64,000 bases of DNA from Polyangiaceae bacterium. GTDB taxonomy: Bacteria; Myxococcota_A; Polyangia; Polyangiales; Polyangiaceae. The DNA lies in contig JACKEB010000020.1 in the NCBI GenBank assembly GCA_020633205.1, forward strand, positions 248,001-312,000, read 5' to 3'. A program made the position numbers and the translations under genes. This document shows, one piece after another, positions 44,022 through 52,002 of this stretch; within the stretch, counting starts at the first letter, position 1; each line of letters begins with the position of its first letter. The notes below the pieces were generated by a model. That model worked only from the letters and a program-made list of their open reading frames with translations. It made no database searches and had not been told where the DNA came from.

Positions 44022-44627
44022 TTACGCGCTGAGCAACGATCGACGGCGCCCAGGTTCGAGGGCGATCAATAGCCACTCACCCAGGGCGTAGCTACGGCTC
44101 GTGCTCATGAAACGCAGCGCCGCCGCAAACGGGCGCACCACGAGGGCACGCTCCCGATCGACGAGGTAGCTCTCCCAGTACGGCGCTTCAGGCACCCACT
44201 CGAGGCCCTCGGCTTGGCTGAGCAACGCACCAACCACCGCGCCCAGCTCGCACACCAGCACCACGAAGTCGTTCGTCGAGTTCTCGGCGTCTGCCGCGAC
44301 CACCAGGTTTTGGGCCTCACGCACGCTGTAGTGCTCTTCGAAGGCACGCAGCCACTCGAAGCCCAGCTCACCATTGGGCGGTAGATAGCTAGCTTGGTCT
44401 TGCCGCGCGGCATCGGTCATACGAGCCAGCTGGCGCAGCACGTTGCCTCGTACGTACGAGGGAAGGCGCGACTCTCCGCTGCCGCTCAACGGCTCGACGT
44501 CGTCGCCCAGCGCATCTCTCCCCCGAACCTCGCGCTCGAGGGGCTTGTACCAGCGCCAGAAGAACTCCTTGAAGAGCTCGTCTGCGCTGAAGGCGTCGTA
44601 CGCTGGTTCGGGAGGCACATCGGACAT
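44022..44627 (-). CDS. Uncharacterised 201-residue protein
   Basis: A soluble, acidic and aromatic-rich protein with no signal, membrane segment or motif I recognise. Distinct stretches are FKEFFWRWYKPLER near the N-terminus, STNDFVVLVCELGAVVGALL in the middle, and WESYLVDRERALVVRPFAAALRFM near the end. It ends 14 bases from the convergent kinase gene and is preceded by the GYF/GAF gene on the same strand (55-base gap), so the two may share a transcript. Confidence 0.65.
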   Translation of the reverse strand: MSDVPPEPAYDAFSADELFKEFFWRWYKPLEREVRGRDALGDDVEPLSGSGESRLPSYVRGNVLRQLARMTDAARQDQASYLPPNGELGFEWLRAFEEHYSVREAQNLVVAADAENSTNDFVVLVCELGAVVGALLSQAEGLEWVPEAPYWESYLVDRERALVVRPFAAALRFMSTSRSYALGEWLLIALEPGRRRSLLSA

Positions 44628-44682
44628 GGCGCCCGTCTAGCACACCGCCATCAAAGAGCCGCCGCCGATGGCCGCCTGCGGC

Positions 44683-45480
44683 TCAGGCCCAGAGGCTGCC
44701 GTCGATGCGCTCGCTGATCGCCTGCCCGATGCCTTCCAAGGTCGCCTTGTCAGCCACGCGGAAGCCTCGACGTAGGCGCCCGAGCTCCAACATGCCGAGC
44801 AGTCGGCCGTAGCCGAACACCGGCAACATCGCGACGCCTCCAAGAGGCAACCCGCCGGAAAACACGGCCAGGCGCCGCGCGATGGCAGTCTGCGCCGGCC
44901 CCTGGATGCGACTGCCAATCACCCCTCGGTGCTGGCACGCGGCGACCACGACGGGATCGTCCTGGCGCAACACATCCCCAAGCTGATGCCACAGCGGCTG
45001 CCCAACGGCGTACGAGGTGACCATGCCGACGTAGGGCTCGCGGAAGCGGTGCAACAGGCCGAGGTCCGCCCCTAGCTGCTCTGATGCGGCGTTCAGCCCG
45101 AGCAGGAGTACCTCACCTGGATCGCGGGCACCGATGAGCTCCGCGCGAGTGCGCAGGCGCGCGTCTTCCTTCGCGCTCGGCAGGCTGAAGTCTGGCGATG
45201 GGTGCCAGGTGCTGCCCATCAAATCCTTGTAGCGATGCAGGGAGCGGACCTCGCGTATCTCCTCAAGGAAACGCCAGTCATTCCAATGCACCTGACGCAC
45301 CATGCACTCTCCAGGGATGCGACCGAAGGAGACCCCTCGCAGCAAGAGTCCGGTCGATACGGGACCGACCACCGCGGAGCCGTTCGTCACCAACCAGTCG
45401 CTCGCGTTCGGAGGCATGATCTCCGGGACGCTGGACTGCTTTTCGCGGATTTGAAGCTCGAGAGTGGGTTGAAGCGCCAT
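44683..45480 (-). CDS. GYF_2-like plus GAF-like sensory protein
   Basis: 265 residues with a good ribosome site (AAGGAC). Residues 28-78 match the GYF_2 pattern: DWLVTNGSAVVGPVSTGLLLRGV followed by VRQVHWNDWRFLEEIREV. Residues 110-260 look like a GAF or related sensor domain (LLLGLNAASEQLGADLGLLHRF, GGVAMLPVFGYGRLLGMLELGRL). No output domain is attached, so the protein probably works through a partner. GYF_2 domains are frequent at N-termini of bacterial sensory or membrane proteins. Signal sensed is unknown. Confidence 0.7.
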   Translation of the reverse strand: MALQPTLELQIREKQSSVPEIMPPNASDWLVTNGSAVVGPVSTGLLLRGVSFGRIPGECMVRQVHWNDWRFLEEIREVRSLHRYKDLMGSTWHPSPDFSLPSAKEDARLRTRAELIGARDPGEVLLLGLNAASEQLGADLGLLHRFREPYVGMVTSYAVGQPLWHQLGDVLRQDDPVVVAACQHRGVIGSRIQGPAQTAIARRLAVFSGGLPLGGVAMLPVFGYGRLLGMLELGRLRRGFRVADKATLEGIGQAISERIDGSLWA

Positions 45481-45578
45481 GGTTCGTCCTTTCGGAGCCT
45501 GGTCGAGACTCCGAACGCAATTGTCCCGTGAGGCCAGCGCACTGGGCCAAGCTTTTGCCCCCTCGCCGCCCGAGGAGC

Positions 45579-47171
45579 CTACTCGCTGCGTTCCAGGCTC
45601 AAGCTGCCGAGGTACGCGAAGCGCCCAAGGCCGTCAGGACTGACAGCGACGCGAACGCGAATCAGCCCCGCTTGCGGCTCGAGGCCGCTGAAGCTGACGC
45701 TCTGAGACGTGTTGTCGGAGGTCTCCAGGTCGCGCACCTCGCTGCCCACGCCATAGCGAGTCAAGCGGCCGCGCCCTGCGTCGTCTCCGTCCCGCGACGC
45801 GAACAGCGTCAAGGAGTAGCGGCCATCAGGAACCCCGGTGAGAACGACTTCCGCGCTCAGGCCGAGCGCCGCTTCATGACCGTCAAAGGAACCCACCCAG
45901 AGGGAGTCGCTGGAGACCTCACCGGGCATGCCCAGGCTGTTCACCGCGGAACCACCGGTCTGGACGCCGCTGAAGCCCGAGCTGTTCACGCGGATCCCCG
46001 TCATTGCCCCCTGCACGCTCGTGAGCGGCCCGCTGCCGCCCGTCAGCGCATCATGCATGCTCCAGCCCGTTGCCGAAGTCGGACCGAAATCGACGCGCAC
46101 CGCGTCGCCCACGGCGAATGGCACCGGACACGCGATGCTCGGCACCTTGCGTGTCGCGTGGGTCACCTCGTCCGCGCGCGCCTGGAGCAAGAGGGCGGTC
46201 TCTGCATCGATGGCAACTGGCGGCAGACCGAGCGTGGAACGGTCGTAGATCGCGCCGAGGAACACCAGCGCCGTGAGGTAAGCGCCATAGGCATTGGGGT
46301 GGTAGTCGTCGTCTCCATGCAGGCGCGGTGGCTCGCCGGTGGCCAGTTGGTTTTCCCAGGCATCACCGACGTGTGCGACCTCAACCCGCGGCGCAGGCGC
46401 CTGAGTGTGGGCGGGGATGTAGTTCAAGCCGCAGTCGTCATAGTGGAGGCGTAGCTGCGCCTGCATATCCGCGGGGTTTTGGAACGTACCGGGATAGAGT
46501 GAATGACCCGCTCGACGGGCGAACGTCTCGTACAAGAACACCCGGGTGTCCGGGTTCGCTTCGAGGGCGAGATCATGAAACCAGGTCGCGTCGACCTTGA
46601 ACTGCTGCGCCGGCCCCACAGAGTCCGTCGGCCGGGTGCTGAACTCCTGCAGCACGACGACATCCCAACCTTCACGAATGCGTGTTGGTCCTGACGCGAC
46701 GTCTGTATCCGCACGGTGCCACGCCAGCGTCTGACCTCCGACGGCCCGTACACCAACGGTGGGCGGGGTGAAGCCACTCGCCACCACCAGATCTTCGAAG
46801 ACTTGGGGCATGTTCGCGGTGAAGGTGAAGCTATTGCCCAGGAAGAAGATGCGCGCCGGGTCCTGACTGCGATCCTCGGAACACACATCCTCGCCAGCGT
46901 CCGCGTCAGTTCCGGAATCAGCAAGCCCCGCGTCTTCCCCGCCGGTGCCCGCAGCTCCGCCGGAAGACGTTGCGCCGCCAGAAGACGTTGCGCCGCCGGA
47001 AGACGTTGCGCCGGCCCCGGCTGTTGCCCCGTAACCCGCGCTGCCACCTACAGCTGATGCGTCGGGCTGGGCACCTGCGCTGCCCGCGCTTCCGCCCTCG
47101 CCACCACTGGACCCAGAGCTACTGCAAGCCGCGACTCCAACGCACGCCCCTAGCCACAACCACCACCGCAT
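45579..47171 (-). CDS. SGNH-hydrolase lipoprotein
   Basis: 530 residues from ATG at 47171. Lipoprotein signal WWLWLGACVGVAAC, then a Gly/Ser/Ala/Thr linker with repeated TSSGGA units. The hydrolase block has FFLGNSFTF (nucleophile Ser), VVLQEFS, and a C-terminal DDDYHPNAYGAYL with the catalytic Asp-His pair, the SGNH signature. The last 150 residues form a beta-rich domain (SVSFSGLEPQAGLIRVRVAV). SGNH enzymes are esterases acting on acylated sugars or lipids. The gene starts 13 bases after the lectin-like lipoprotein gene, so they form one unit driven by the sigma54-type promoter. Confidence 0.88.
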   Translation of the reverse strand: MRWWLWLGACVGVAACSSSGSSGGEGGSAGSAGAQPDASAVGGSAGYGATAGAGATSSGGATSSGGATSSGGAAGTGGEDAGLADSGTDADAGEDVCSEDRSQDPARIFFLGNSFTFTANMPQVFEDLVVASGFTPPTVGVRAVGGQTLAWHRADTDVASGPTRIREGWDVVVLQEFSTRPTDSVGPAQQFKVDATWFHDLALEANPDTRVFLYETFARRAGHSLYPGTFQNPADMQAQLRLHYDDCGLNYIPAHTQAPAPRVEVAHVGDAWENQLATGEPPRLHGDDDYHPNAYGAYLTALVFLGAIYDRSTLGLPPVAIDAETALLLQARADEVTHATRKVPSIACPVPFAVGDAVRVDFGPTSATGWSMHDALTGGSGPLTSVQGAMTGIRVNSSGFSGVQTGGSAVNSLGMPGEVSSDSLWVGSFDGHEAALGLSAEVVLTGVPDGRYSLTLFASRDGDDAGRGRLTRYGVGSEVRDLETSDNTSQSVSFSGLEPQAGLIRVRVAVSPDGLGRFAYLGSLSLERSE

Positions 47172-47184
47172 GGTTCGGCGTATA

Positions 47185-48270
47185 TCACGGGTGCGCGCTC
47201 TCGAAGGCTGCGGCGCTGCAGTCAGCGTCACTTGCTGGGACGCCGAAGTGGATCCAGTCGAAACGGGAACTCACGTCGGGCGGTACACCCCACGCATTCG
47301 CCACGGGGCCGACGTCCATCTCCGAACCCACCTGGGCGTGGGTGAAGTTGTTCGTCTCCGTCCAGCTCGACTCGCCTTCGAGCTTTTGAAGCATGTGAAA
47401 CTGAGTTCCCATGCGACAAAGCGCGAGTCGACCACGAAACGCGGTGCTGGGATTCAGGCACAACGTGGATGCTTGGTTCACGGTGATCTTGTCTTCACTA
47501 CCGACGCCCACGAATTCCCCTTGGTTCGGACACCCGCCGGGCAGCCCTGCGCCGGGGCCGTTGCTGTTGCCACCGTGGTGCCCAAGGCTGTGCATCAACC
47601 AGTGGCCAGGCGTGGTAACGTCCCTGGCGAGCAGCGCGGCGGAGTTGTAGCTCCCCGTCGGCGCGCTGTTCGCATCGTTGATGTGCTGGGCGTGTACCTC
47701 AGCCATCACCCAGAAGTTGCCGCTGACTCGCTTGTGCAGGATCGGCCCCCGGTAGCTCGCGTACCACGCCGTCTGGTTGGGCGTGCTCGCGCTGAACGAA
47801 ATAGTCAGAAAGCCTGACTCTGTTGTTCCAATGTCGTAACTCGCGGCGGATGCGGGGAAGTTCTCCGCCGTCCACTGGCTCAAGGTACAAGGATCGTTGA
47901 ACTCGTCGTCCAGGCCCGTTGGACAGCCAGCGCCGCCGCTGCCTCCCGTCGCGTTGCCTGCGGAGCCGCCGCTGCCCCCCGTCGCGTTGCCAGCACTGCC
48001 CGAAGAACCACCCGCTCCGCCTCCGGCGCTGCCGCCGCTCGTCGCCCCGGTGCCGCCAGCAGCAAACCCCGCACTGCCGCCAGCGGCGAGGCCAGCGCTG
48101 CCTCCCTGGGCGCTACCTGCGGAGCCGGAGCTGCCGGAGGCGCCGCCCTGACTACTCCCAGCAGCGCCACCCGAGCTTGAGGACTTTTCTCCCGAGTCGT
48201 CGCTGCAGCCGGTCAGCGTCGCGAGAAGCAGCGCACCTAACCCCAAACCCAAGCTATTCAATCTCGGCAT
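47185..48270 (-). CDS. Lectin-like (DUF1349-type) lipoprotein
   Basis: 361 residues with ribosome site GGAGGT directly upstream. Lipobox LATLTGC gives Cys22. A Gly/Ser/Ala linker runs from about 25 to 115. The rest resembles a concanavalin-like/DUF1349 domain (DDEFNDPCTLSQW, WYASYRGPILHKRVSGNFWVMAEV). It shares the WY...G...F pattern with the lipoprotein at 49906, indicating paralogy. It heads a unit with the SGNH hydrolase. A sigma54-type promoter lies 30 bases upstream, so expression is probably controlled by the divergently encoded activator. Likely surface-exposed; binding target unknown. Confidence 0.87.
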   Translation of the reverse strand: MPRLNSLGLGLGALLLATLTGCSDDSGEKSSSSGGAAGSSQGGASGSSGSAGSAQGGSAGLAAGGSAGFAAGGTGATSGGSAGGGAGGSSGSAGNATGGSGGSAGNATGGSGGAGCPTGLDDEFNDPCTLSQWTAENFPASAASYDIGTTESGFLTISFSASTPNQTAWYASYRGPILHKRVSGNFWVMAEVHAQHINDANSAPTGSYNSAALLARDVTTPGHWLMHSLGHHGGNSNGPGAGLPGGCPNQGEFVGVGSEDKITVNQASTLCLNPSTAFRGRLALCRMGTQFHMLQKLEGESSWTETNNFTHAQVGSEMDVGPVANAWGVPPDVSSRFDWIHFGVPASDADCSAAAFESAHP

Positions 48271-48299
48271 AAGAACCTCCAGGCAACGGCAGCGGGCAT

Positions 48300-48315
48300 C
48301 GCAAGTCTAGTGCCA
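48300..48315 (-). promoter_or_regulatory. Sigma54 (-24/-12) promoter
   Basis: On the minus strand the sequence TGGCACTAGACTTGCG matches the sigma54 consensus TGGCAC-N5-TTGCW at all but the last base, with the GG and GC dinucleotides at the required 10-base spacing. A start near 48289 gives a leader of about 20 bases containing the GGAGGT ribosome site of the lipoprotein gene at 48270. Confidence 0.8.
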
Positions 48316-48380
48316 AAACGCCTCTCCAGCGCGCGGGCGGATTTCGCTGCGGTTCACGCTGCGGCCCCGAGGATGAGTCG

Positions 48381-48399
48381 CTCGATATGAGTGATCGAG
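48381..48399. promoter_or_regulatory. Inverted repeat, candidate enhancer site 1
   Basis: CTCGAT at 48381-48386 and ATCGAG at 48394-48399 are exact reverse complements with a seven-base spacer. It is roughly 90-110 bases upstream of the predicted sigma54 start site, the usual place for activator-binding enhancers. Confidence 0.45.
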
Positions 48400-48476
48400 A
48401 GCCCGAAGCTGTGGGATGCATTCCTCAGTCGGAGGAGACAGCTGGGGGCTTTCTCCCCACAAACCTCGCGCAACCG

Positions 48477-48492
48477 CGCTTCACGCGAAGCG
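48477..48492. promoter_or_regulatory. Inverted repeat, candidate enhancer site 2
   Basis: CGCTTC at 48477-48482 and GAAGCG at 48487-48492 are exact reverse complements with a four-base spacer. It is about 190-205 bases upstream of the predicted sigma54 start and about 110 bases before the activator gene, so it could serve in either direction. Confidence 0.35.
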
Positions 48493-48598
48493 GCATGTCC
48501 CATGCACTCAGGCCGGAATGCGCTGCGCTGCGCCTCCGACGGGCGCCCCTATGATTCCGCGGCTTTGCCCACTTTCTCCTGCCAGCTATACAGCGGTG

Positions 48599-49909
48599 GT
48601 GAGCGATCAAGCTACTGCTGGGGACGCAACGCACGCCGTGCGCGGTGAGACCGTGCAAGCGCCTCTCTCGGTGCGCGTGCGTGTCCTCGGCGCACCTGCA
48701 CAGCCGGCGGAGTGGACCCTGAAGGAAGGCCGGCTGATCATCGGAGCGGCTCCGGGTTGCGACTTGATCATTGAAGATCCCACCGTCTCGCGGCGACACG
48801 TGGAGCTCAGACTCGTTGCAGAAGGCGTGTCGGTGCGCGATCTGGGCAGTCGCAACGGGACCCGCTATCTGGGTCAGCGTATCGAGAGCGCGATCCTCAC
48901 GCCGGGCAGTGAGCTGATGCTGGGCTCCGTGAGTCTCAAGCTCGAGTTGAGCGACCTGCTAGACCTACCCCTGGCAAACCAAGGCTATCGCGGTCTGCTT
49001 GGGAACTCCCCGAGCATGCTCAAGCTGTTTGCGATCTTGCAGCGCCTCGAAGGGTCCCTCGTGAGTGTGTTGCTCGAAGGAGAGAGCGGCACGGGGAAAG
49101 AACTGGTGGCTCGCGCGATCCACGCTGGCTCAGCCGTATCCGCAGGGAACTTTGTCGCGATCAACTGCGCTGCACTGGATCGCGATCTGGTGAAGAGCGA
49201 GCTATTCGGGCACCGCAAGGGCGCTTTCACGGGCGCCTCGGAGACGCGAGCCGGCGCCTTCGAGCTGGCCGACGGTGGCACGCTCTTCTTGGATGAAATC
49301 GGGGAGCTGCCCCTCGACGTGCAGCCCATCCTGCTGCGCGCACTCGAGGCGCGAGAGGTGACACGAGTCGGCGAGAACCTGCCCCGCCAGGTGAACGTGC
49401 GAGTCATCGCCGCCACCAACAGAAACCTCGACGAGGCTCGGCGCGGCGGCTCTTTCCGTGAGGATCTGTTTTTCAGGCTGGCAGTGGTGCGCCTCGAGCT
49501 ACCGAGCCTCAGCCAGCGGCGACAGGATATTCGGCTACTGGCCGCGTCCTTCGCGCAGAAGGCGGGAGGCGCAGTGCTGCCAGAGGACTTCCTCGCGCAA
49601 CTGGAAGCACAAAACTGGCCGGGAAATGCGCGCGAACTACGAAATGCAGTGGAGGCGTACCTAGCGATCGGCTTGCTCACCCAGGCGGCAGCGACTGGAA
49701 ACGAGCTGGATGGTCCGCTCAGCAGCTGGGTCGATCCAAGTCGAGCCTACGCGGAACAGAAGGACGCGCTGCTCGCTGCGTTCACGCGCATCTACCTGCA
49801 GCAGTTGCTCGAACACACCGGCGGGAACCAGTCGGAAGCGGCGCGCATCGCTGGGCTCGAGCGCAGCTACCTCGGGAAGCTCGCTAGCAAGTTGGGAGTG
49901 AAGCGATGA
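48599..49909 (+). CDS. Sigma54-dependent activator with FHA domain
   Basis: About 436 residues from GTG at 48599; an ATG at 48551 is an alternative, and neither has a clear ribosome site. An FHA phosphothreonine-binding domain (about 25-110; LIIGAAPGCDLIIEDPTVSRRHVELR, LGSRNGTRY) replaces the receiver of NtrC-type activators. The AAA+ domain has Walker A GESGTGKE, the sigma54-contacting GAFTGA loop, and Walker B GGTLFLDEIGELPL. A Fis-type helix-turn-helix (NQSEAARIAGLERSYLGKLASKLG) ends the protein. The FHA domain points to control by a Ser/Thr kinase. Its stop overlaps the next lipoprotein start (ATGA). Confidence 0.95.
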   Translation: MSDQATAGDATHAVRGETVQAPLSVRVRVLGAPAQPAEWTLKEGRLIIGAAPGCDLIIEDPTVSRRHVELRLVAEGVSVRDLGSRNGTRYLGQRIESAILTPGSELMLGSVSLKLELSDLLDLPLANQGYRGLLGNSPSMLKLFAILQRLEGSLVSVLLEGESGTGKELVARAIHAGSAVSAGNFVAINCAALDRDLVKSELFGHRKGAFTGASETRAGAFELADGGTLFLDEIGELPLDVQPILLRALEAREVTRVGENLPRQVNVRVIAATNRNLDEARRGGSFREDLFFRLAVVRLELPSLSQRRQDIRLLAASFAQKAGGAVLPEDFLAQLEAQNWPGNARELRNAVEAYLAIGLLTQAAATGNELDGPLSSWVDPSRAYAEQKDALLAAFTRIYLQQLLEHTGGNQSEAARIAGLERSYLGKLASKLGVKR

Positions 49910-50925
49910 GCCACGCCCGCCGCCTACTCGGCGTCTCGGCGCTGCTGCTAGTGCCGTGCACGGCGTGCGGCGGACTGCTCGAGCTCGACAGCCTGGAGTT
50001 CACGGGCTCCGGCGGCGCGGGTGGCTCCACCGGAGGTATGGCGGCCACCTCCGGCATGGCTGGCACTGGCAACGCGGGATCAGCAGGAAGCGCCGGCGCT
50101 GCTGGCATGGCCGGCTCGAGTACAGGCGGGACGGCGGCGACTGGCGGGACGGCAGCGACTGGCGGCACGGCAGCGACTGGAGGGGCTGCAGGCTCTTCAG
50201 GTTCCGCAGGGAATTCAACTGGCGGCAGCGACTGTGGAACCCTCGGGAGCGAATACGAAGACTCGAGCTCCCTCGCTTGCTTCCAGCTCCAGGTCACCAG
50301 CGGCACCACCTACGACTTCAGCGCTGGCGCGCTGCGCGTCGTGCCGGACGTGACTCCCTGGTACGGTCAGAGCGAAGGCAGCTTCTTTTACCAACAGATC
50401 CCCAGCGGGGACTTCGCGGCGCTGAGCCACGTGCGTGTGCAGTCGCTCGCGACCCATAGCGGCATCCCCCAAAACGGCTTCGCCGGCGGTGGAATCGTCT
50501 TGCGCGCCCCAACCGGGATCGCAAACGTGTTGATCACTCTCAGCACCCTGGGCGCACCGGTCACCGGCACTCCTACCTATGGAGCGCTGCCCCAGGCCAC
50601 CCCGCTGGGTTCTCCCTCCAGCACGAACGAAACCTTGAATACGTTCACCGGGGATCTGGTGGGTTTCGCGGGCATGTGCCGCAGCGGAAACGACATGCTC
50701 CTCGTGGCTCAAAGCGGCCAGGAGTCCTCCCTCCGGGTCATCCGACGATTTCCCGAAGGAAACGAATTTCACCCACAAAACTTCAACCAACTCGGCACGG
50801 CGACCCACGTCTACTCGGGCCCGACGCTGGACACGGAAGTGTTCGTCGACTACCTGCGGATCAGCCGCGCTACCATCCCCGACGAGCCATCCTGCTTGCT
50901 CGAGCTGGAGACCCTCAAGAACTAG
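49906..50925 (+). CDS. Lectin-like lipoprotein coupled to the sigma54 activator
   Basis: 339 residues. Signal RRLLGVSALLLVPCTAC with Cys21 as the likely lipidated residue. Gly/Ala/Thr/Ser linker at about 35-105 with three near-identical GGTAAT units. The remaining 235 residues resemble the lipoprotein at 47185: SEYEDSSSLACFQLQV, WYGQSEGSFFYQQIPSGDFAALSHVRVQ. The ATG overlaps the activator stop by 4 bases, so the regulator and this surface protein are made together. The pairing suggests it senses, or belongs to, the same pathway as the activator. Confidence 0.88.
   Translation: MSHARRLLGVSALLLVPCTACGGLLELDSLEFTGSGGAGGSTGGMAATSGMAGTGNAGSAGSAGAAGMAGSSTGGTAATGGTAATGGTAATGGAAGSSGSAGNSTGGSDCGTLGSEYEDSSSLACFQLQVTSGTTYDFSAGALRVVPDVTPWYGQSEGSFFYQQIPSGDFAALSHVRVQSLATHSGIPQNGFAGGGIVLRAPTGIANVLITLSTLGAPVTGTPTYGALPQATPLGSPSSTNETLNTFTGDLVGFAGMCRSGNDMLLVAQSGQESSLRVIRRFPEGNEFHPQNFNQLGTATHVYSGPTLDTEVFVDYLRISRATIPDEPSCLLELETLKN
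50110..50180 (+). repeat. 18-base tandem repeat in lipoprotein linker
   Basis: Three or more near-identical units close to GACGGCAGCGACTGGCGG encode repeats of GTAATG in the Gly/Ala linker. They are in frame, so copy changes would only lengthen or shorten the linker. Confidence 0.7.
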
Positions 50926-50928
50926 AGG

Positions 50929-51939
50929 TCAAAAGCTCGACTGGACCGTCACGAAGCGCGGCCCCACGCCGACCTGGGTCTTCGAGTCGCTGGACGTCAG
51001 CCAGAGCACGCCACCGCCAACCACGAGCGCCGCACCGCCGATCAGTGTCCAAGTGCTGACGTTTGCGTACAGCAAGGCGTCGTCCTTCGCCCCTTGATTT
51101 TCCTCAGGGCAAACATTGCCCTGACAGTTCTCCTTCGCAGCATCCGCTTGGTCATTGGCCTTGAGCCACGCGAAGCCTGAAACGCCAAGGGACACAGCGC
51201 CAAGTCCCATCATTCCGAAGGAGAGCCAAGCGGGCACTCCCGTCGCCTCATCGCCTTGAGTGTCCTGCCCTACGTCGCCCTGCGGAGGCGTCTCGGTCGC
51301 TTTCGCAGTCGCTTTTCTTGGGGGAGAGGAGCCCTCTTCGAGCTTCAGGACCAGCTTGCGTGTGCCTTCGGCAGGCGCCAGCTCCAACGTCTCGACGCGA
51401 CGCTGTTGACCGACCAGCAGCGTCACCGTGTGCTTTCCGGGGTTGAGCCGCAGCGGCTCACCCAGTTTCGCGGCTTCGCCGTCTACCTGGAGGCCGTAGT
51501 TCGCCGGCGCGGGCTCCGCCTGAACGACGAGCTTCGGGATCCGCCGCTCGAGCTCCACCAGCTCGTGGGCGGCGTCGTCTCTCGCACGCTGCCATGCAGC
51601 GTCCTCCCCAGGGCGGCCTGATCGCTCCACGGAGGCGAGCAAGCGTGACGCCTCGAGGAGGTCTCCAAGCTTCAACTTCGCCCGAGCCATGTAGAGCACG
51701 AAGACTGGGGAGTGCACCAGCTCTTCTGCCGCGCGGAACCGCTCGTAGGCAACCGCCCAACGTTTCGCTTCGAACGCAGAGAGCCCGTCGTACCCCAGGC
51801 GACGCGCCTCAGCGCGAGTCGCTTCGTCCGGCTCGCTGGGTTGCGCCGCGACGGGCGCCGCAACGGACAGCAACAGCGCAACCCAAGCAGCCCGCAGTCT
51901 GCTCAATCTGCCGGGAGGGGGTCGCAGCGTCGAAACCAC
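50929..51939 (-). CDS. TPR/PEGA-like exported protein
   Basis: 336 residues from GTG. A cleavable signal (AAWVALLLSVAAPVAAQ) is followed by TPR-like helices (about 40-120), then a PEGA-like beta domain (YGLQVDGEAAKLGEPLRLNPGKHTVTLLVG), a Pro/Thr/Lys linker, and a hydrophobic pair of segments (about 235-255 and 290-310). This layout is common in myxobacteria beside Ser/Thr kinases; the kinase gene lies just upstream on the same strand, 63 bases away. Envelope location is likely, role unknown. Confidence 0.82.
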   Translation of the reverse strand: MVSTLRPPPGRLSRLRAAWVALLLSVAAPVAAQPSEPDEATRAEARRLGYDGLSAFEAKRWAVAYERFRAAEELVHSPVFVLYMARAKLKLGDLLEASRLLASVERSGRPGEDAAWQRARDDAAHELVELERRIPKLVVQAEPAPANYGLQVDGEAAKLGEPLRLNPGKHTVTLLVGQQRRVETLELAPAEGTRKLVLKLEEGSSPPRKATAKATETPPQGDVGQDTQGDEATGVPAWLSFGMMGLGAVSLGVSGFAWLKANDQADAAKENCQGNVCPEENQGAKDDALLYANVSTWTLIGGAALVVGGGVLWLTSSDSKTQVGVGPRFVTVQSSF

Positions 51940-52002
51940 CCCCGCTACTTAGCCGAAACTCCGAAGCTTCGCAGGTCCACAGGAAAAACCCCCAGATCCG
52001 CG

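Larger units (their letters stand above)
48271..48598. other. Divergent control region of sigma54 activator and lipoprotein unit
   Basis: A 328-base region that separates the leftward lipoprotein from the rightward activator. It contains a ribosome site (48275-48280), a sigma54-type promoter (48300-48315) and two inverted repeats (48381-48399 and 48477-48492). Other frames through this region have no family resemblance. Confidence 0.75.
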
